Shown: piece by piece, positions 24,544 through 32,889 of the stretch
Position numbering within the stretch: position 1 is the stretch's first letter
Layout of the letters: every line of letters starts with the position of its first letter
NCBI RefSeq assembly: GCF_005049235.1
Contig: NZ_SUMD01000005.1
Location: 310,001-374,000 of the forward strand
DNA: 64,000 bases
Direction: 5' to 3'
Origin: Rhodococcus oryzae
GTDB taxonomy: Bacteria > Actinomycetota > Actinomycetes > Mycobacteriales > Mycobacteriaceae
The notes under the pieces: generated by a model
Told to the model about the DNA's origin: nothing
The model's input: only the letters and a program-made list of their open reading frames with translations
Databases searched by the model: none
Made by a program: the position numbers and the translations under genes

Positions 24544-25416
24544 ATGGAGCAGTTCCCACCCACGATCACGCATCACTCGCCCGTCCACCCGGCACCCGGA
24601 TTCGCGCCGCCGCGGATGCTCCCGCCGCGAGGGCTCTCCCCGTGGGGAATGCCGATCCGGCACCACTTCGAGATCCCGCTGCTGGTCCTGTCGATCGCGA
24701 CCACCGTGGTGGCCTACCTGGTGTCGATCGCACTGATCGCCTCGGGCGCGCTGGAGCCGTGGGTCGTCATCGTGCTGCTCGCACCGATCCTGCTGTTCTT
24801 CGCCCGCGGCCAGATGTACGCCGCGCAGCGCGTCAACGGCGTGAAGATGACGCCGACCCAGTTCCCCGACGGCTACCGGATGCTGGTGGAGGCGGCCGCG
24901 CGGTTCGGGATGCCACAGGTCCCCGACGGCTATGTCGTCCTCGGCAACGGTCAGATCAACGCGTTCGCGTCCGGTCACGGCTTCCGGCGGTACGTGGTGG
25001 TCTACAGCGACCTGTTCGAGATCGGCGGCCAGGCCCGCAATCCCGATGCGCTGGCGTTCATCATCGGGCACGAGGTCGGGCACATCGCGGCGGGCCACAC
25101 CTCCTACTGGCGCCAGCTCGGCATGTTCGCCTCCAACTACATCCCGGTGATCGGGTCCTCGCTCTCACGCGCGCAGGAGTACACCGCCGACAACCACGGG
25201 CTCTGCAACCGCCCGCACGGGGCACCGGGGGCGATCGGCGTGCTCGCCGCAGGCAAGTACCTGATGAGCCTGGTCGGTTTCGACGAGATGGCGGACCGGG
25301 CCCGTACCGAGCGCGGGTTCTTCCCCTGGTTGGTGAACATCCTGTCCGGCCATCCGGTGCTGACCTGGCGCGCCGCCGCCCTGCGGGACCGCTCGCGCCA
25401 CGGCCGGGTGTTCTAG
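24544..25416 (+). CDS. M48-family membrane zinc metallopeptidase
   Basis: 290-residue membrane protease. A Pro-rich cytoplasmic N-terminus of about 40 residues precedes two transmembrane helices (FEIPLLVLSIATTVVAYLVSIALI and WVVIVLLAPILLFFARG). The M48 catalytic motif is H176-E-V-G-H180 within LAFIIGHEVGHIAAGHTSYW, and the downstream zinc ligand Glu is in SRAQEYTADNHG. It lacks the second pair of helices of HtpX proper. The role is presumably membrane-protein quality control; the substrate is unknown. Divergent from rpiB; its last four bases overlap the end of the opposite-strand hypothetical gene. Confidence 0.88.
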   Translation: MEQFPPTITHHSPVHPAPGFAPPRMLPPRGLSPWGMPIRHHFEIPLLVLSIATTVVAYLVSIALIASGALEPWVVIVLLAPILLFFARGQMYAAQRVNGVKMTPTQFPDGYRMLVEAAARFGMPQVPDGYVVLGNGQINAFASGHGFRRYVVVYSDLFEIGGQARNPDALAFIIGHEVGHIAAGHTSYWRQLGMFASNYIPVIGSSLSRAQEYTADNHGLCNRPHGAPGAIGVLAAGKYLMSLVGFDEMADRARTERGFFPWLVNILSGHPVLTWRAAALRDRSRHGRVF

Positions 25417-25736
25417 CCGGAGACCTGCTCGCAGTGCGCTCGGACCCTGCGGTGGTCCGGATCCACCCAGCCCTTGGACTCCGCGTAATCGATCATCGCC
25501 ACGAACCGGGGCAGCCAGCCCTCGCCTCGCAGGGGATGGCTGCGCACAGCCCCCTCGAGGGCGCCGATGTCGAGCCAGACGTGGTCGCCGTCGACGGTGC
25601 CCCACGCGCCCAACGCGGCGGCGGCCCGATCCCGGTCGCTTTCGCCCAGCACGGTGACCGCCAGACTCGTGAACTCGTCGACCCCCGTCAGTTCCACCGT
25701 CGCCTCGGCCTCGCGAAGGTCCACCTCGAGCTGCAT
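25413..25736 (-). CDS. Conserved hypothetical protein
   Basis: 107-residue soluble protein beginning MQLEVDLREAEATVELTGVD; no recognised catalytic motif. It reads as an alpha/beta protein with a Trp-rich centre (GAWGTVDGDHVWLDIGALEGAV) and a C-terminal ESKGWVDPDHRRVRAHCEQ. Longer readings to 25769 or 25829 would extend into the TetR operator at 25772, so ATG 25736 is preferred. Its promoter region is shared with the divergent TetR gene and includes that operator, so it may belong to the same regulon. No function is proposed. Confidence 0.65.
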   Translation of the reverse strand: MQLEVDLREAEATVELTGVDEFTSLAVTVLGESDRDRAAAALGAWGTVDGDHVWLDIGALEGAVRSHPLRGEGWLPRFVAMIDYAESKGWVDPDHRRVRAHCEQVSG

Positions 25737-25771
25737 CTCGTACCCGCTTCTTCCCAGGACCGACCACATAA

Positions 25772-25789
25772 TTGGATCAGTTGATTGAA
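25772..25789. promoter_or_regulatory. TetR operator, copy 1 (autoregulatory)
   Basis: TTGGATCAGTTGATTGAA matches the perfect palindrome at 26550 at 14 of 18 positions. It lies 60 bp upstream of the TetR start and 35 bp upstream of the divergent hypothetical gene. Sharing of the motif by the regulator and the downstream oxygenase operon supports autoregulation. Confidence 0.7.
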
Positions 25790-25849
25790 TCGTTTGGCCT
25801 ATTTGATGCCATGACCCCACCCATGTCAAGGGTGTGCGAAACTCTCGAC

Positions 25850-26488
25850 ATGTCCACCCCGAACCAGAACCGTCAGGGCAACGCCACCCGAATGCGCCTG
25901 GTGAAGGCGGCCGAGAAACTCTTCGCCACCCAGGGCGTGGACGCCGTGTCGATCCGGGCCGTCAACGCGGCCGCCGGGCTCGGGCCCGCCTCGGTGCACT
26001 ACCACTTCGGGTCGAAGGACGACCTGCTGGCGGCGGTCCTCCTCGATCTCGGCGGCGCGGTCCGCGACCAGATCCGGATCAACGTGGACCGACTGGCCGC
26101 ATCGCCCGTCCCGCCGACCGCGGACGCCCTGGTTCGAGCTGTCACCGAGCCCTATCTCGAACTCGTACTGCGACAACGTGTCCGGGGCATGCGGTGGGTC
26201 AAGATCATCGCGCAGATCTCCCAGGAGGGTCACCCGGCCCTCGAGGCCGCGGGCCAGCACGTCGACGAGAGCCTGCTCGATCAGGTCCGCCGCGCGTATC
26301 CACACTCCGACCCGGACCGCCTTCCGCTCCGCTGGGCGATCTCGGTGATGGGGTTCCTCCAGGCACTGGGCCGCGCCGACGAGTGGAGCCACGGCGCGGG
26401 CCGCCTCTCCCCCGAGGACCTGACGAGCTTCTACGAGGACCTCGTCGTCTTCGTCGTCGGCGGCGCCGACCGACTGCTCGGCTCCTGA
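25850..26488 (+). CDS. TetR-family transcriptional regulator of the LLM-monooxygenase operon
   Basis: 212-residue repressor. The N-terminal helix-turn-helix is RMRLVKAAEKLFATQGVDAVSIRAVNAAAGLGPASVHYHFGSKDDLLAAVL (about residues 14-64), a standard TetR_N domain. The C-terminal ligand domain (LELVLRQRVRGMRWVKIIAQISQEG) is of the kind found in many actinobacterial catabolic repressors. ATG 25850 (MSTPNQNRQGNATR) is preferred; a TTG reading from 25772 would begin inside the operator. It is followed by the LLM monooxygenase and alcohol dehydrogenase genes, with matching operators ahead of both transcription units. The inducer is unknown, possibly a terpene or cyclic ketone. Confidence 0.88.
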   Translation: MSTPNQNRQGNATRMRLVKAAEKLFATQGVDAVSIRAVNAAAGLGPASVHYHFGSKDDLLAAVLLDLGGAVRDQIRINVDRLAASPVPPTADALVRAVTEPYLELVLRQRVRGMRWVKIIAQISQEGHPALEAAGQHVDESLLDQVRRAYPHSDPDRLPLRWAISVMGFLQALGRADEWSHGAGRLSPEDLTSFYEDLVVFVVGGADRLLGS

Positions 26489-26549
26489 GCCACCCGCCGG
26501 GAACCGGAATTCCGCACCTCCGCGCGGGTGTCCACTCAGCGGGAGATTT

Positions 26550-26567
26550 CTGGATCAGTTGATCCAG
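26550..26567. promoter_or_regulatory. TetR operator, copy 2 (ahead of the monooxygenase operon)
   Basis: CTGGATCAGTTGATCCAG is an 18-bp palindrome (arms CTGGATCA/TGATCCAG, GT centre) located 114 bp upstream of the LLM gene. Together with the copy at 25772 it defines the likely binding motif of the adjacent TetR protein. Confidence 0.8.
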
Positions 26568-26680
26568 TTCGGTGATACAACTGCGGACAGGCGGATGTGA
26601 TGCCGCTCACCATGAATGGCCGGCCGTCCTCGACGCCTCCCCCGGGAGGCCGGCACCCACCTGTCAAGGAGATGACGCTC

Positions 26681-27874
26681 GTGTGGACCACCGATTCGAT
26701 CAACTTCGGCGCCTTCCTCGCGCCGTACCACCCGCTGAACGCCGATCCCGCGCTGCAGCTGCGGCGCGACATCGACCTCATGGAGCACCTCGATCACCTC
26801 GGATTCGACGAGGCGTGGATGGGTGAACACCACTCCACCGGCGCCGAGATCGTGCCCGCCCCTGACTTGTTCATCGCGGCGGCCGCGGAGCGGACCGAAC
26901 GGATCCGGTTCGGCACCGGGGTCACCTCGCTGCCGTACCACCACCCACTAATCACCGCGGACCGGATCACGCAGCTCGACCTGCAGACCCGCGGCCGGCT
27001 GATCTTCGGCACCGGCCCCGGCAAGATCCCGCTCGACGCGCACATGATGGGGATCAATCCCTCGGACCAGCGCCGGATGCAGGGCGAGGCCCTCGAGGCG
27101 GTGCTGGCGCTGCTGCGCGGCGAGGTCGTGAACATGGAGACCGACTGGTTCACCCTGCGCGATGCCCGCGCGCAGCTGCCCACCTACAACCCGGCGGGCA
27201 TCGAGGTCGCGACCGCCTCGACGATGTCCCCCAACGGATCGGTGCTCGCGGGGACCCACGGCCTCTCGCTGCTCTCGCTCGCCGCCAGCTCCCCCAGCGG
27301 CTTCGACGTCCTCGACCGCAACTGGGGCGTCTACGAGAAGGTCTGCGCCGAGAACGGGCACGTCGCCGACCGGTCCACCTGGCGGCTGGTCAACCCGATG
27401 TTCCTCGCCGAGACGCGGGCCGACGCGGAGCGCGCGGTGAGCCGCCGGATCGACTCGATGGCCGCCTACGTCAACCGGCAGACCGGGCAGAACCCGGACT
27501 GGGCACAGACCCCCAAGGGGATCATCGACCAGTGGCGCAATGACACCCTCGGCGAGTTCGGTCAGGCCATCATCGGCACCCCGGACGAGGCGATCGCCCA
27601 GATCGAGCGGCTGATCGAGAAGACCGGCGGGTTCGGCACCATGCTGATCCTGCACGTCGACATGGCGAACTGGGAGGACACCAAGCGCAGCTACGACCTG
27701 TTCGCCTCCGAGGTGATCCCGCATTTCAAGAACCGCAATGCCGGCCGCGAGGCCAGCCTCCAGTTCGCCGAGGACAACCGCGACTACCTGCTCGACGGCC
27801 TGATCGGCGCGATCACCAAGGCGCACACCGACTACTACGGCCAGCCCGCCGAGACCGCAGGAGCACAGGCATGA
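26681..27874 (+). CDS. LLM-class flavin monooxygenase, limonene 1,2-monooxygenase-like
   Basis: 397-residue luciferase-like TIM-barrel monooxygenase using reduced FMN from a separate reductase. INFGAFLAPYHP, LMEHLDHLGFDEAWMGEHHS, RIRFGTGVTSLPYHHPLITADRI and GRLIFGTGPGKIPLDAHMMGI follow the pattern of Rhodococcus limonene monooxygenase LimB. AAGGAG directly abuts ATG 26672, so GTG 26681 with nine bases of spacing is the better start. The stop overlaps the alcohol dehydrogenase ATG by four bases. Product and substrate cannot be proven from sequence; a cyclic terpene or alkane-type substrate whose alcohol is then oxidised by the neighbour is a reasonable inference. Confidence 0.82.
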   Translation: MWTTDSINFGAFLAPYHPLNADPALQLRRDIDLMEHLDHLGFDEAWMGEHHSTGAEIVPAPDLFIAAAAERTERIRFGTGVTSLPYHHPLITADRITQLDLQTRGRLIFGTGPGKIPLDAHMMGINPSDQRRMQGEALEAVLALLRGEVVNMETDWFTLRDARAQLPTYNPAGIEVATASTMSPNGSVLAGTHGLSLLSLAASSPSGFDVLDRNWGVYEKVCAENGHVADRSTWRLVNPMFLAETRADAERAVSRRIDSMAAYVNRQTGQNPDWAQTPKGIIDQWRNDTLGEFGQAIIGTPDEAIAQIERLIEKTGGFGTMLILHVDMANWEDTKRSYDLFASEVIPHFKNRNAGREASLQFAEDNRDYLLDGLIGAITKAHTDYYGQPAETAGAQA

Positions 27875-28932
27875 AGGCAGCACAGTTCAGCGACGGCGCG
27901 TTCACGGTCGCCGAGGTCCCGGATGCACCCGCGCTCGCACCCGCTCAGCTCCGCATCGACGTCACGGCCTGCGGCATCTGCGGCAGCGATCTGAGCATGT
28001 CGAAGGACCCCTGCCGGTTCGTGCACGTCGCCGAGAACGCGGGTTACCCGCTGGCCACCTTCGACACCGACCGGCCCGTCGTCCTCGGCCACGAGTACGC
28101 GGGCATCGTGTCCGAGGTCGGTTCGGCCGTCACCGATTTCGCCGTCGGCGACCGGGTGGCGGGCATCGGGCTGGCGACCGACACCACGACCGGTATCCCG
28201 AAGATCATCGGATTCTCCAACGAGTACCACGGCGCCTTCGGCGAGCACATCGTCGTCGACGCATTCTGGGTCCGGCACGTCCCCGAGGGGCTCTCGCTCG
28301 AGCACGCCACGCTGGCCGAACCGTTGCACGTCGGCGAGATGCACATGCAGCAGTCCGGCCTCACCCCCGCCGACTCGGCGCTGGTGATCGGTTGCGGCAC
28401 CATCGGACTCGGCGCCATCGTCGCGGCCAAGGCCCGCGGGGCGCAGCTGGTGATCGCGTCCGAGCCGTCGCCGAAGCGGCGCGAGCTCGCCGCGAAGATG
28501 GGCGCCGACATCGTCGTCGACCCGAACGAGCAGGACCCCATCGAGCTGTGGAACCAGATGGTCGCGGAGGGCAACACCCTCGTGGGCCAGGCGGGCGCGG
28601 GCATCCTCATCGCGTACGAGTGCAGCGGCCGGGCCGGGATCCTGGGCACCCTGATGCACACGATGCCGTTCAACTCGCGGATCCAGGTGCTGGCGGCGCC
28701 GTTCGGCGACGAGACGATCATTCCGGTGGTCGGACAGTTCCGCCGGATCGCGATCAACTTCGGCCACGGCCCGTACGAGAACGCCTACGACATCACCCTG
28801 CAGCGGCTGGCCGACGGCGAGATCGACGCCGAGGCCATCATCACCGGCCGGGTCGGGCTCGAGGGTGTCGCGGACGCGTTCACCGCACTCCGCGACCCCG
28901 ACGCGCACGTGAAGATCCTGGTGCTGCCCTAG
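27871..28932 (+). CDS. Zinc-dependent medium-chain alcohol dehydrogenase
   Basis: 353-residue NAD(P)-dependent dehydrogenase. Catalytic zinc ligands are Cys in CGICGSDLSM (about residue 37) and His-Glu in VVLGHEYAGIVSEVG (about residues 70-71). The usual four-cysteine structural zinc loop is missing, as in several MDR subfamilies. The Rossmann motif is VIGCGTIGLGAIVAAKARGAQLVIASE. Translationally coupled (ATGA) to the LLM monooxygenase, so it probably oxidises the hydroxylated product or an upstream alcohol. The operon ends at a 20-bp hairpin 12 bp downstream. Confidence 0.88.
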   Translation: MKAAQFSDGAFTVAEVPDAPALAPAQLRIDVTACGICGSDLSMSKDPCRFVHVAENAGYPLATFDTDRPVVLGHEYAGIVSEVGSAVTDFAVGDRVAGIGLATDTTTGIPKIIGFSNEYHGAFGEHIVVDAFWVRHVPEGLSLEHATLAEPLHVGEMHMQQSGLTPADSALVIGCGTIGLGAIVAAKARGAQLVIASEPSPKRRELAAKMGADIVVDPNEQDPIELWNQMVAEGNTLVGQAGAGILIAYECSGRAGILGTLMHTMPFNSRIQVLAAPFGDETIIPVVGQFRRIAINFGHGPYENAYDITLQRLADGEIDAEAIITGRVGLEGVADAFTALRDPDAHVKILVLP

Positions 28933-28944
28933 GCGGCTCCGCCG

Positions 28945-28990
28945 CCCGTGCGCGGTTGACGAGTGCAGAGACTCGTCAACCGCGCACGGG
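28945..28990. terminator. Strong bidirectional terminator hairpin
   Basis: Perfect 20-bp arms (CCCGTGCGCGGTTGACGAGT and its complement) around a GCAGAG loop. Located between the convergent alcohol dehydrogenase and mycothiol-linked DsbA genes. Confidence 0.85.
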
Positions 28991-29000
28991 CGCGTAGCGC

Positions 29001-29612
29001 CTACTCGAAGGAGGGGTCCTCGGTCCTGGTGCGCTTGAGCTCGAAGAAGTGCGGGTACGACGCCAGCGCGACGGTGCCGTCCCAGACCCGGCCGGCATCC
29101 TCGCCGCGCGGGATGCGCGAGAGCACCGGACCGAAGAAGGCGACGCCGTTCACGTGGATGGTCGGGGTGCCGACATCGGGACCGACGGCATCCATCCCGG
29201 CCTTGTGGCTGCGACGCAGGTCCTCGTCGTGCACATCAGTGTCGGCGGCCGAGGCCAGGTCGGCGGGCAGGCCCACCTCGGCCAGCGCCTCCGCGATCAC
29301 GACCGGGAAATCCTTGTTGTTCTGATCGTGGATCCGGGTCCCCATCGCGGTGTACAGCGGCAGCAGCACCTCGTCGCCGTGTTCCTTGGCCGCGGCGATC
29401 GCGACCCGGACCGGACCCCACGCCTTCTCCATCATCGCCTGGTATTCCTCGGGCAGATCGCGCCCCTCGTTCAGGACCGCAAGGCTCATGACGTGGAAAT
29501 TCGCCTCGATGTCACGGACCTTCTCGACCTCGAGGATCCAGCGCGAGGTGATCCAGCACCACGGGCAGAGCGGGTCGAACCAAAAATCGGCGGTATCCCT
29601 GGTTTCACTCAC
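29001..29612 (-). CDS. Mycothiol-dependent DsbA-fold reductase (Rv2466c type)
   Basis: 203-residue cytosolic thioredoxin-fold protein with a large helical insert. [27 protein letters not shown] contains the active-site C-P-W-C near residue 19-22; [24 protein letters not shown] is the cis-Pro region; [13 protein letters not shown] ends the fold. It follows M. tuberculosis Rv2466c closely. That protein uses mycothiol and mycoredoxin-type chemistry in oxidative stress and activates thienopyrimidine prodrugs. The start is GTG 29612 ([11 protein letters not shown]) behind GGGGAGCAGCCC. Presence of this protein implies the host makes mycothiol. Convergent with the alcohol dehydrogenase gene. Confidence 0.92.
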   Translation of the reverse strand: MSETRDTADFWFDPLCPWCWITSRWILEVEKVRDIEANFHVMSLAVLNEGRDLPEEYQAMMEKAWGPVRVAIAAAKEHGDEVLLPLYTAMGTRIHDQNNKDFPVVIAEALAEVGLPADLASAADTDVHDEDLRRSHKAGMDAVGPDVGTPTIHVNGVAFFGPVLSRIPRGEDAGRVWDGTVALASYPHFFELKRTRTEDPSFE

Positions 29613-29825
29613 GGGCTGCTCCCCTGTCTTCTCGTCGCGGCTGTCGGCGCGCTCGTCTGGTGGGGACCCGTCACCGACGGGTCCATTCGTAGGCAACCAT
29701 CGATCGGACCGAATGCTTCCCGGCCGAGAAGCCCCCTACCGGATGACGGTCGGCAGTAGGGTCGACAGCAGCGCCATCAGGACCGTTTTCGTCACAATGC
29801 AGTGTCTCGAACGGAGTGTGAGGAC

Positions 29826-31058
29826 ATGTCACCGAACCGTACGTTCGTGATCGTCGGCGGCGGGCTCGCCGGAGCGAAGACCGCGGAAGCCCTGCGCGAG
29901 AAGGATTTCGACGGCTCGATCGTCCTGCTCAGCGCGGAGGACCACCTCCCCTACGAGCGGCCACCACTGTCCAAGGAACACGTGGCGGGCAAGAAGGCCC
30001 TCGCCGACTTCACCGTGCATCACGGCGACTGGTATCGCGACCACCACGTCGACCTGCGGCTCGGCACCACCGCCACCGCCCTCGACCGCGACGCCCACGA
30101 GGTACGACTGCCGGACGGCTCGACGCTCGGCTACGACAAGCTCGCGCTGGCAACCGGTTCGCGCTCGCGGCGACCGCCGATCCCGGGTTCCGACGCCGCG
30201 GGCGTGCACTATCTGCGCACCATCGAGGAGTCCGACGGCCTGATCGGTGCGCTGGCTGCGGATTCTCGCCTGGTCGTGATCGGCGCCGGGTGGATCGGGC
30301 TCGAGGTCGCCGCGCAGGCCCGCGAGCGCGGTGTCGTCGTCACGGTCGTCGAGGCCGCGACGCTGCCGCTGCTCGGGTCCCTCGGCCCCGAGATGGGCAC
30401 GGTCTTCGCGGAACTGCACCGCGAGCACGGCGTCGACATGCATTTCGAGGCCACCGTGGAGGAGATCACCGCCGACGCCGGGCGGGTCACCGGGGTCCGC
30501 CTCGCGACCGGCGACGTGCTGCCCGCCGACGCGGTGCTGGTCGCGGTCGGGGCGCAACCGAACGTCGAACTCGCCGAGGAGGCCGGGCTCGCGGTGGACG
30601 GCGGGGTGCTCGTGGACGCGGGCATGACCACGAGCGACCCCGACATCGTCGCGGTCGGCGACATCGCGGCGCAGCAGCACCCGGTGCTGGGCACCAGGAT
30701 TCGCGTCGAGCACTGGGCGAACGCCCTCAACCAACCCGCCGTCGCCGCGGCGACGATGCTCGGCAGGCCCGCCGCGTACGACAACCTGCCCTACTTCTTC
30801 ACCGATCAGTACGACCTGGGCATGGAGTACGTCGGATACGCACCGACAGGCGGGTACGACAGCCTCGTCGTGCGGGGCGACGTGACCCGGCGCGAGTTCG
30901 TCGCATTCTGGCTGGGCCGGGACAACAGGGTGCTGGCAGGCATGAACGTCAACGTCTGGGACGTGACCGACGCCGTCAAGAAGCTGATCACCGCGGGCGA
31001 ACCGGTCGACCCGGCCCGCCTGGCCGATGAGTCGACACCACTCGGCCAGATCATGTGA
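29826..31058 (+). CDS. FAD-dependent ferredoxin/rubredoxin reductase-type oxidoreductase
   Basis: 410-residue flavoprotein that passes electrons from NAD(P)H to a ferredoxin or rubredoxin, usually for a P450 or oxygenase. The FAD Rossmann motif is FVIVGGGLAGAKTAEALRE, the second NAD motif VVIGAGWIGLEVAAQARERG, the FAD C-motif SDPDIVAVGDIAAQQHP, and the C-terminal reductase domain carries VEHWANALNQPAVAAATMLG. ATG 29826 follows GAGGAC. No ferredoxin or P450 gene is adjacent, so its partner is encoded elsewhere. The upstream gene is divergent, about 210 bp away. Confidence 0.9.
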   Translation: MSPNRTFVIVGGGLAGAKTAEALREKDFDGSIVLLSAEDHLPYERPPLSKEHVAGKKALADFTVHHGDWYRDHHVDLRLGTTATALDRDAHEVRLPDGSTLGYDKLALATGSRSRRPPIPGSDAAGVHYLRTIEESDGLIGALAADSRLVVIGAGWIGLEVAAQARERGVVVTVVEAATLPLLGSLGPEMGTVFAELHREHGVDMHFEATVEEITADAGRVTGVRLATGDVLPADAVLVAVGAQPNVELAEEAGLAVDGGVLVDAGMTTSDPDIVAVGDIAAQQHPVLGTRIRVEHWANALNQPAVAAATMLGRPAAYDNLPYFFTDQYDLGMEYVGYAPTGGYDSLVVRGDVTRREFVAFWLGRDNRVLAGMNVNVWDVTDAVKKLITAGEPVDPARLADESTPLGQIM

Positions 31059-31088
31059 TCTGAATCACATCCATCCCGCGCATAAGTG

Positions 31089-31115
31089 TGTCGGGAGGGC
31101 CCGCCCGGCTCCGTC
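31089..31115 (+). promoter_or_regulatory. Probable ECF42-type promoter
   Basis: TGTCGG (31089-31094) and CGTC (31112-31115), separated by 17 bp. Promoters of ECF42 sigma factors are reported with TGTCGA in the -35 and CGA/TC in the -10 region. It is 49 bp upstream of the DGPF gene whose operon encodes an ECF42 protein, implying autoregulation. Confidence 0.55.
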
Positions 31116-31163
31116 CTACCCATGAGAGCGCCACGCGGGCGCACCCGACCGAAGGAGCCGACA

Positions 31164-31565
31164 ATGAAGTACATGCTGATCAAGACCTACAGCGAGGCCG
31201 CGTACTGCGATTCCCCGATCCACGAGTGGGAGCCGAAGGACATCGAGGCGCACATCGACTTCCAGCGCACGCTCGGCGAGCAACTGGCCGCATCCGGCGA
31301 ACTGGTCGAGGCGCAGGGGCTGGCCGGGCCGGACCAGGCGCGCATCGTCAGCTCCGACGGCCGCTCCGCGCCGGTGGTGACCGACGGGCCGTTCCCGGAG
31401 ACCAAGGAATTCCTGGCCGGGTACTGGATCGTCGACGTGGACAGCGCCGAGAGGGCGGTGGAGATCGCCGCGCAGGCCTCGGCGGCCCCCGGACCCCGCG
31501 GAAAGCCGATCGGTGAGTACATCGAGGTGCGCGCGATCATGAGCGCCCCGCCCGCCGATCAGTGA
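31164..31565 (+). CDS. YCII-related DGPF-domain protein
   Basis: 133-residue cytosolic ferredoxin-like-fold protein. It begins MKYMLIKTYSEAAYCDSP and contains VVTDGPFPETKEFLAGYWIVDVDSAERAVEIA, where the DGPF signature and the following helix define the family; the C-terminal PIGEYIEVRAIM is also typical. AAGGAGCCGACA precedes the ATG. DGPF proteins are the standard neighbours of ECF42 sigma factors and are thought to be their targets or ligands; enzymatic activity is unproven. The stop overlaps the sigma-factor GTG by four bases (GTGA). Confidence 0.88.
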   Translation: MKYMLIKTYSEAAYCDSPIHEWEPKDIEAHIDFQRTLGEQLAASGELVEAQGLAGPDQARIVSSDGRSAPVVTDGPFPETKEFLAGYWIVDVDSAERAVEIAAQASAAPGPRGKPIGEYIEVRAIMSAPPADQ

Positions 31566-32809
31566 CCTTCCCACCCTCCGAAGACACCGAGGACCTGCTG
31601 CGCGAACTCCGGCCGCAGGTCCTCGGTGCCCTCGTCCGACGGTTCGGCGACTTCGCCGCCGCCGAGGACGCGCTCCAGGAGGCGCTCGTCGCCGCCGCCG
31701 CGCACTGGCCCAGCGACGGTCTGCCCGACAATCCACGCGGCTGGCTCATCCAGGTCGCCCACCGTCGCATGACCGACGCCATCCGCGCCGACGCGGCCCG
31801 ACGGAACCGTGAGACCGTCGCCGCCCTGCGGGAGCCGAACCGGCCTGCCGACATCGCCACGCCCGATCGGGACGACACGCTCACCCTGTTCTTCCTCTGC
31901 TGCCATCCGGCGTTGTCGCCCGCGAGTGCGATCGCACTGACGCTGCGCTCGGTCGGCGGGCTCACCACCGCCGAGATCGCGCGAGCCTTCCTGCTGCCGG
32001 AAGCGACCATGACGCAGCGGATCACCCGCGCCAAGAAGCGGGTGGCCGCCCTTGATCGGCCCTTCGCGGTGCCGGAGTCCGGGCAGTGGCACGAACGCCT
32101 CGGCGCGGTGCTGCACGTGCTGTACCTGATCTTCACCGAGGGCCACGCCAGCACGTCCGGCCGGCAGGTGCGTCGCGCGGACCTCTCGGCGGAGGCGATC
32201 CGGCTGACGCGGGCGATCCACCGCCTGCTGCCCGACGATCCCGAGGTCACCGGACTGCTCGCGCTGATGCTGCTCACCGACGCGCACCGCGCCGCGCGCA
32301 CCGGACCGCGCGGGGAACTGGTCCCGCTCGCCGAGCAGGATCGCAGGCTGTGGGATCGCGAGGCGATCGCCGAGGGCGTCCGGCTGACCACGGCGGCGAT
32401 CGGGCACGGGCTGACCGGCCCCTATCGGATCCAGGCCGCGATCGCCGTGCTGCACGCCCAGGCTGCGAGCACCGAGGACACCGACTGGGTCCGCATCCTC
32501 TCGCTCTATCGTCTGCTCGAACGCATCGCCCCGAACCCGCTGGTCACCCTGAACCTCGGGGTCGCAACCGCCATGGCGCACGGTCCGTCCGCGGGCCTGG
32601 ACCTGATCGCCGCCCACCAGGACCAGCTGTCGGGCACCCATCGGCTGGCCGCCGTCCGAGCCCACCTGTACGAGATGGCAGGCGATACGCCCAGCGCCGT
32701 CGCCGACTACACCGTCGCCGCGAACACCACCCCCAGCGTCGCCGAACGGGACTACCTCATCCTGCGCGCGGCCCGCCTGCGCGGCGAAGTCGGGACTGAC
32801 CGGTCGTGA
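31562..32809 (+). CDS. ECF42-group RNA polymerase sigma factor with C-terminal TPR-like extension
   Basis: 415-residue sigma factor, about twice the length of a minimal ECF sigma. Region 2 covers about residues 8-75 (RPQVLGALVRRFGDFAAAEDALQEALVAAAAHWPSDGLPDNPRGWLIQVAHRRMTDAIRA), region 4 about 115-170 (SAIALTLRSVGGLTTAEIARAFLLPEATMTQRITRAKKRV). The C-terminal 230 residues (from LHVLYLIFTEGHASTSG) are the DUF6596/TPR-like domain that defines ECF42. In other ECF42 proteins this domain is needed for activity, and no anti-sigma factor is encoded. GTG start at 31562, coupled to the DGPF gene. Confidence 0.9.
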   Translation: MTFPPSEDTEDLLRELRPQVLGALVRRFGDFAAAEDALQEALVAAAAHWPSDGLPDNPRGWLIQVAHRRMTDAIRADAARRNRETVAALREPNRPADIATPDRDDTLTLFFLCCHPALSPASAIALTLRSVGGLTTAEIARAFLLPEATMTQRITRAKKRVAALDRPFAVPESGQWHERLGAVLHVLYLIFTEGHASTSGRQVRRADLSAEAIRLTRAIHRLLPDDPEVTGLLALMLLTDAHRAARTGPRGELVPLAEQDRRLWDREAIAEGVRLTTAAIGHGLTGPYRIQAAIAVLHAQAASTEDTDWVRILSLYRLLERIAPNPLVTLNLGVATAMAHGPSAGLDLIAAHQDQLSGTHRLAAVRAHLYEMAGDTPSAVADYTVAANTTPSVAERDYLILRAARLRGEVGTDRS

Positions 32810-32889
32810 GCGTGCGCATCTCGTGATGGGATGGACTGAGAGGTCAAGCCTCGACACACATCCGTCCCCGATCACGAGGAGCGTCCGAC

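Noticed and set aside
25772-25849. N-terminal extension of the TetR gene from TTG 25772
   Set aside because: The start would be within the TetR operator and adds a non-homologous leader; ATG 25850 gives a normal TetR N-terminus.
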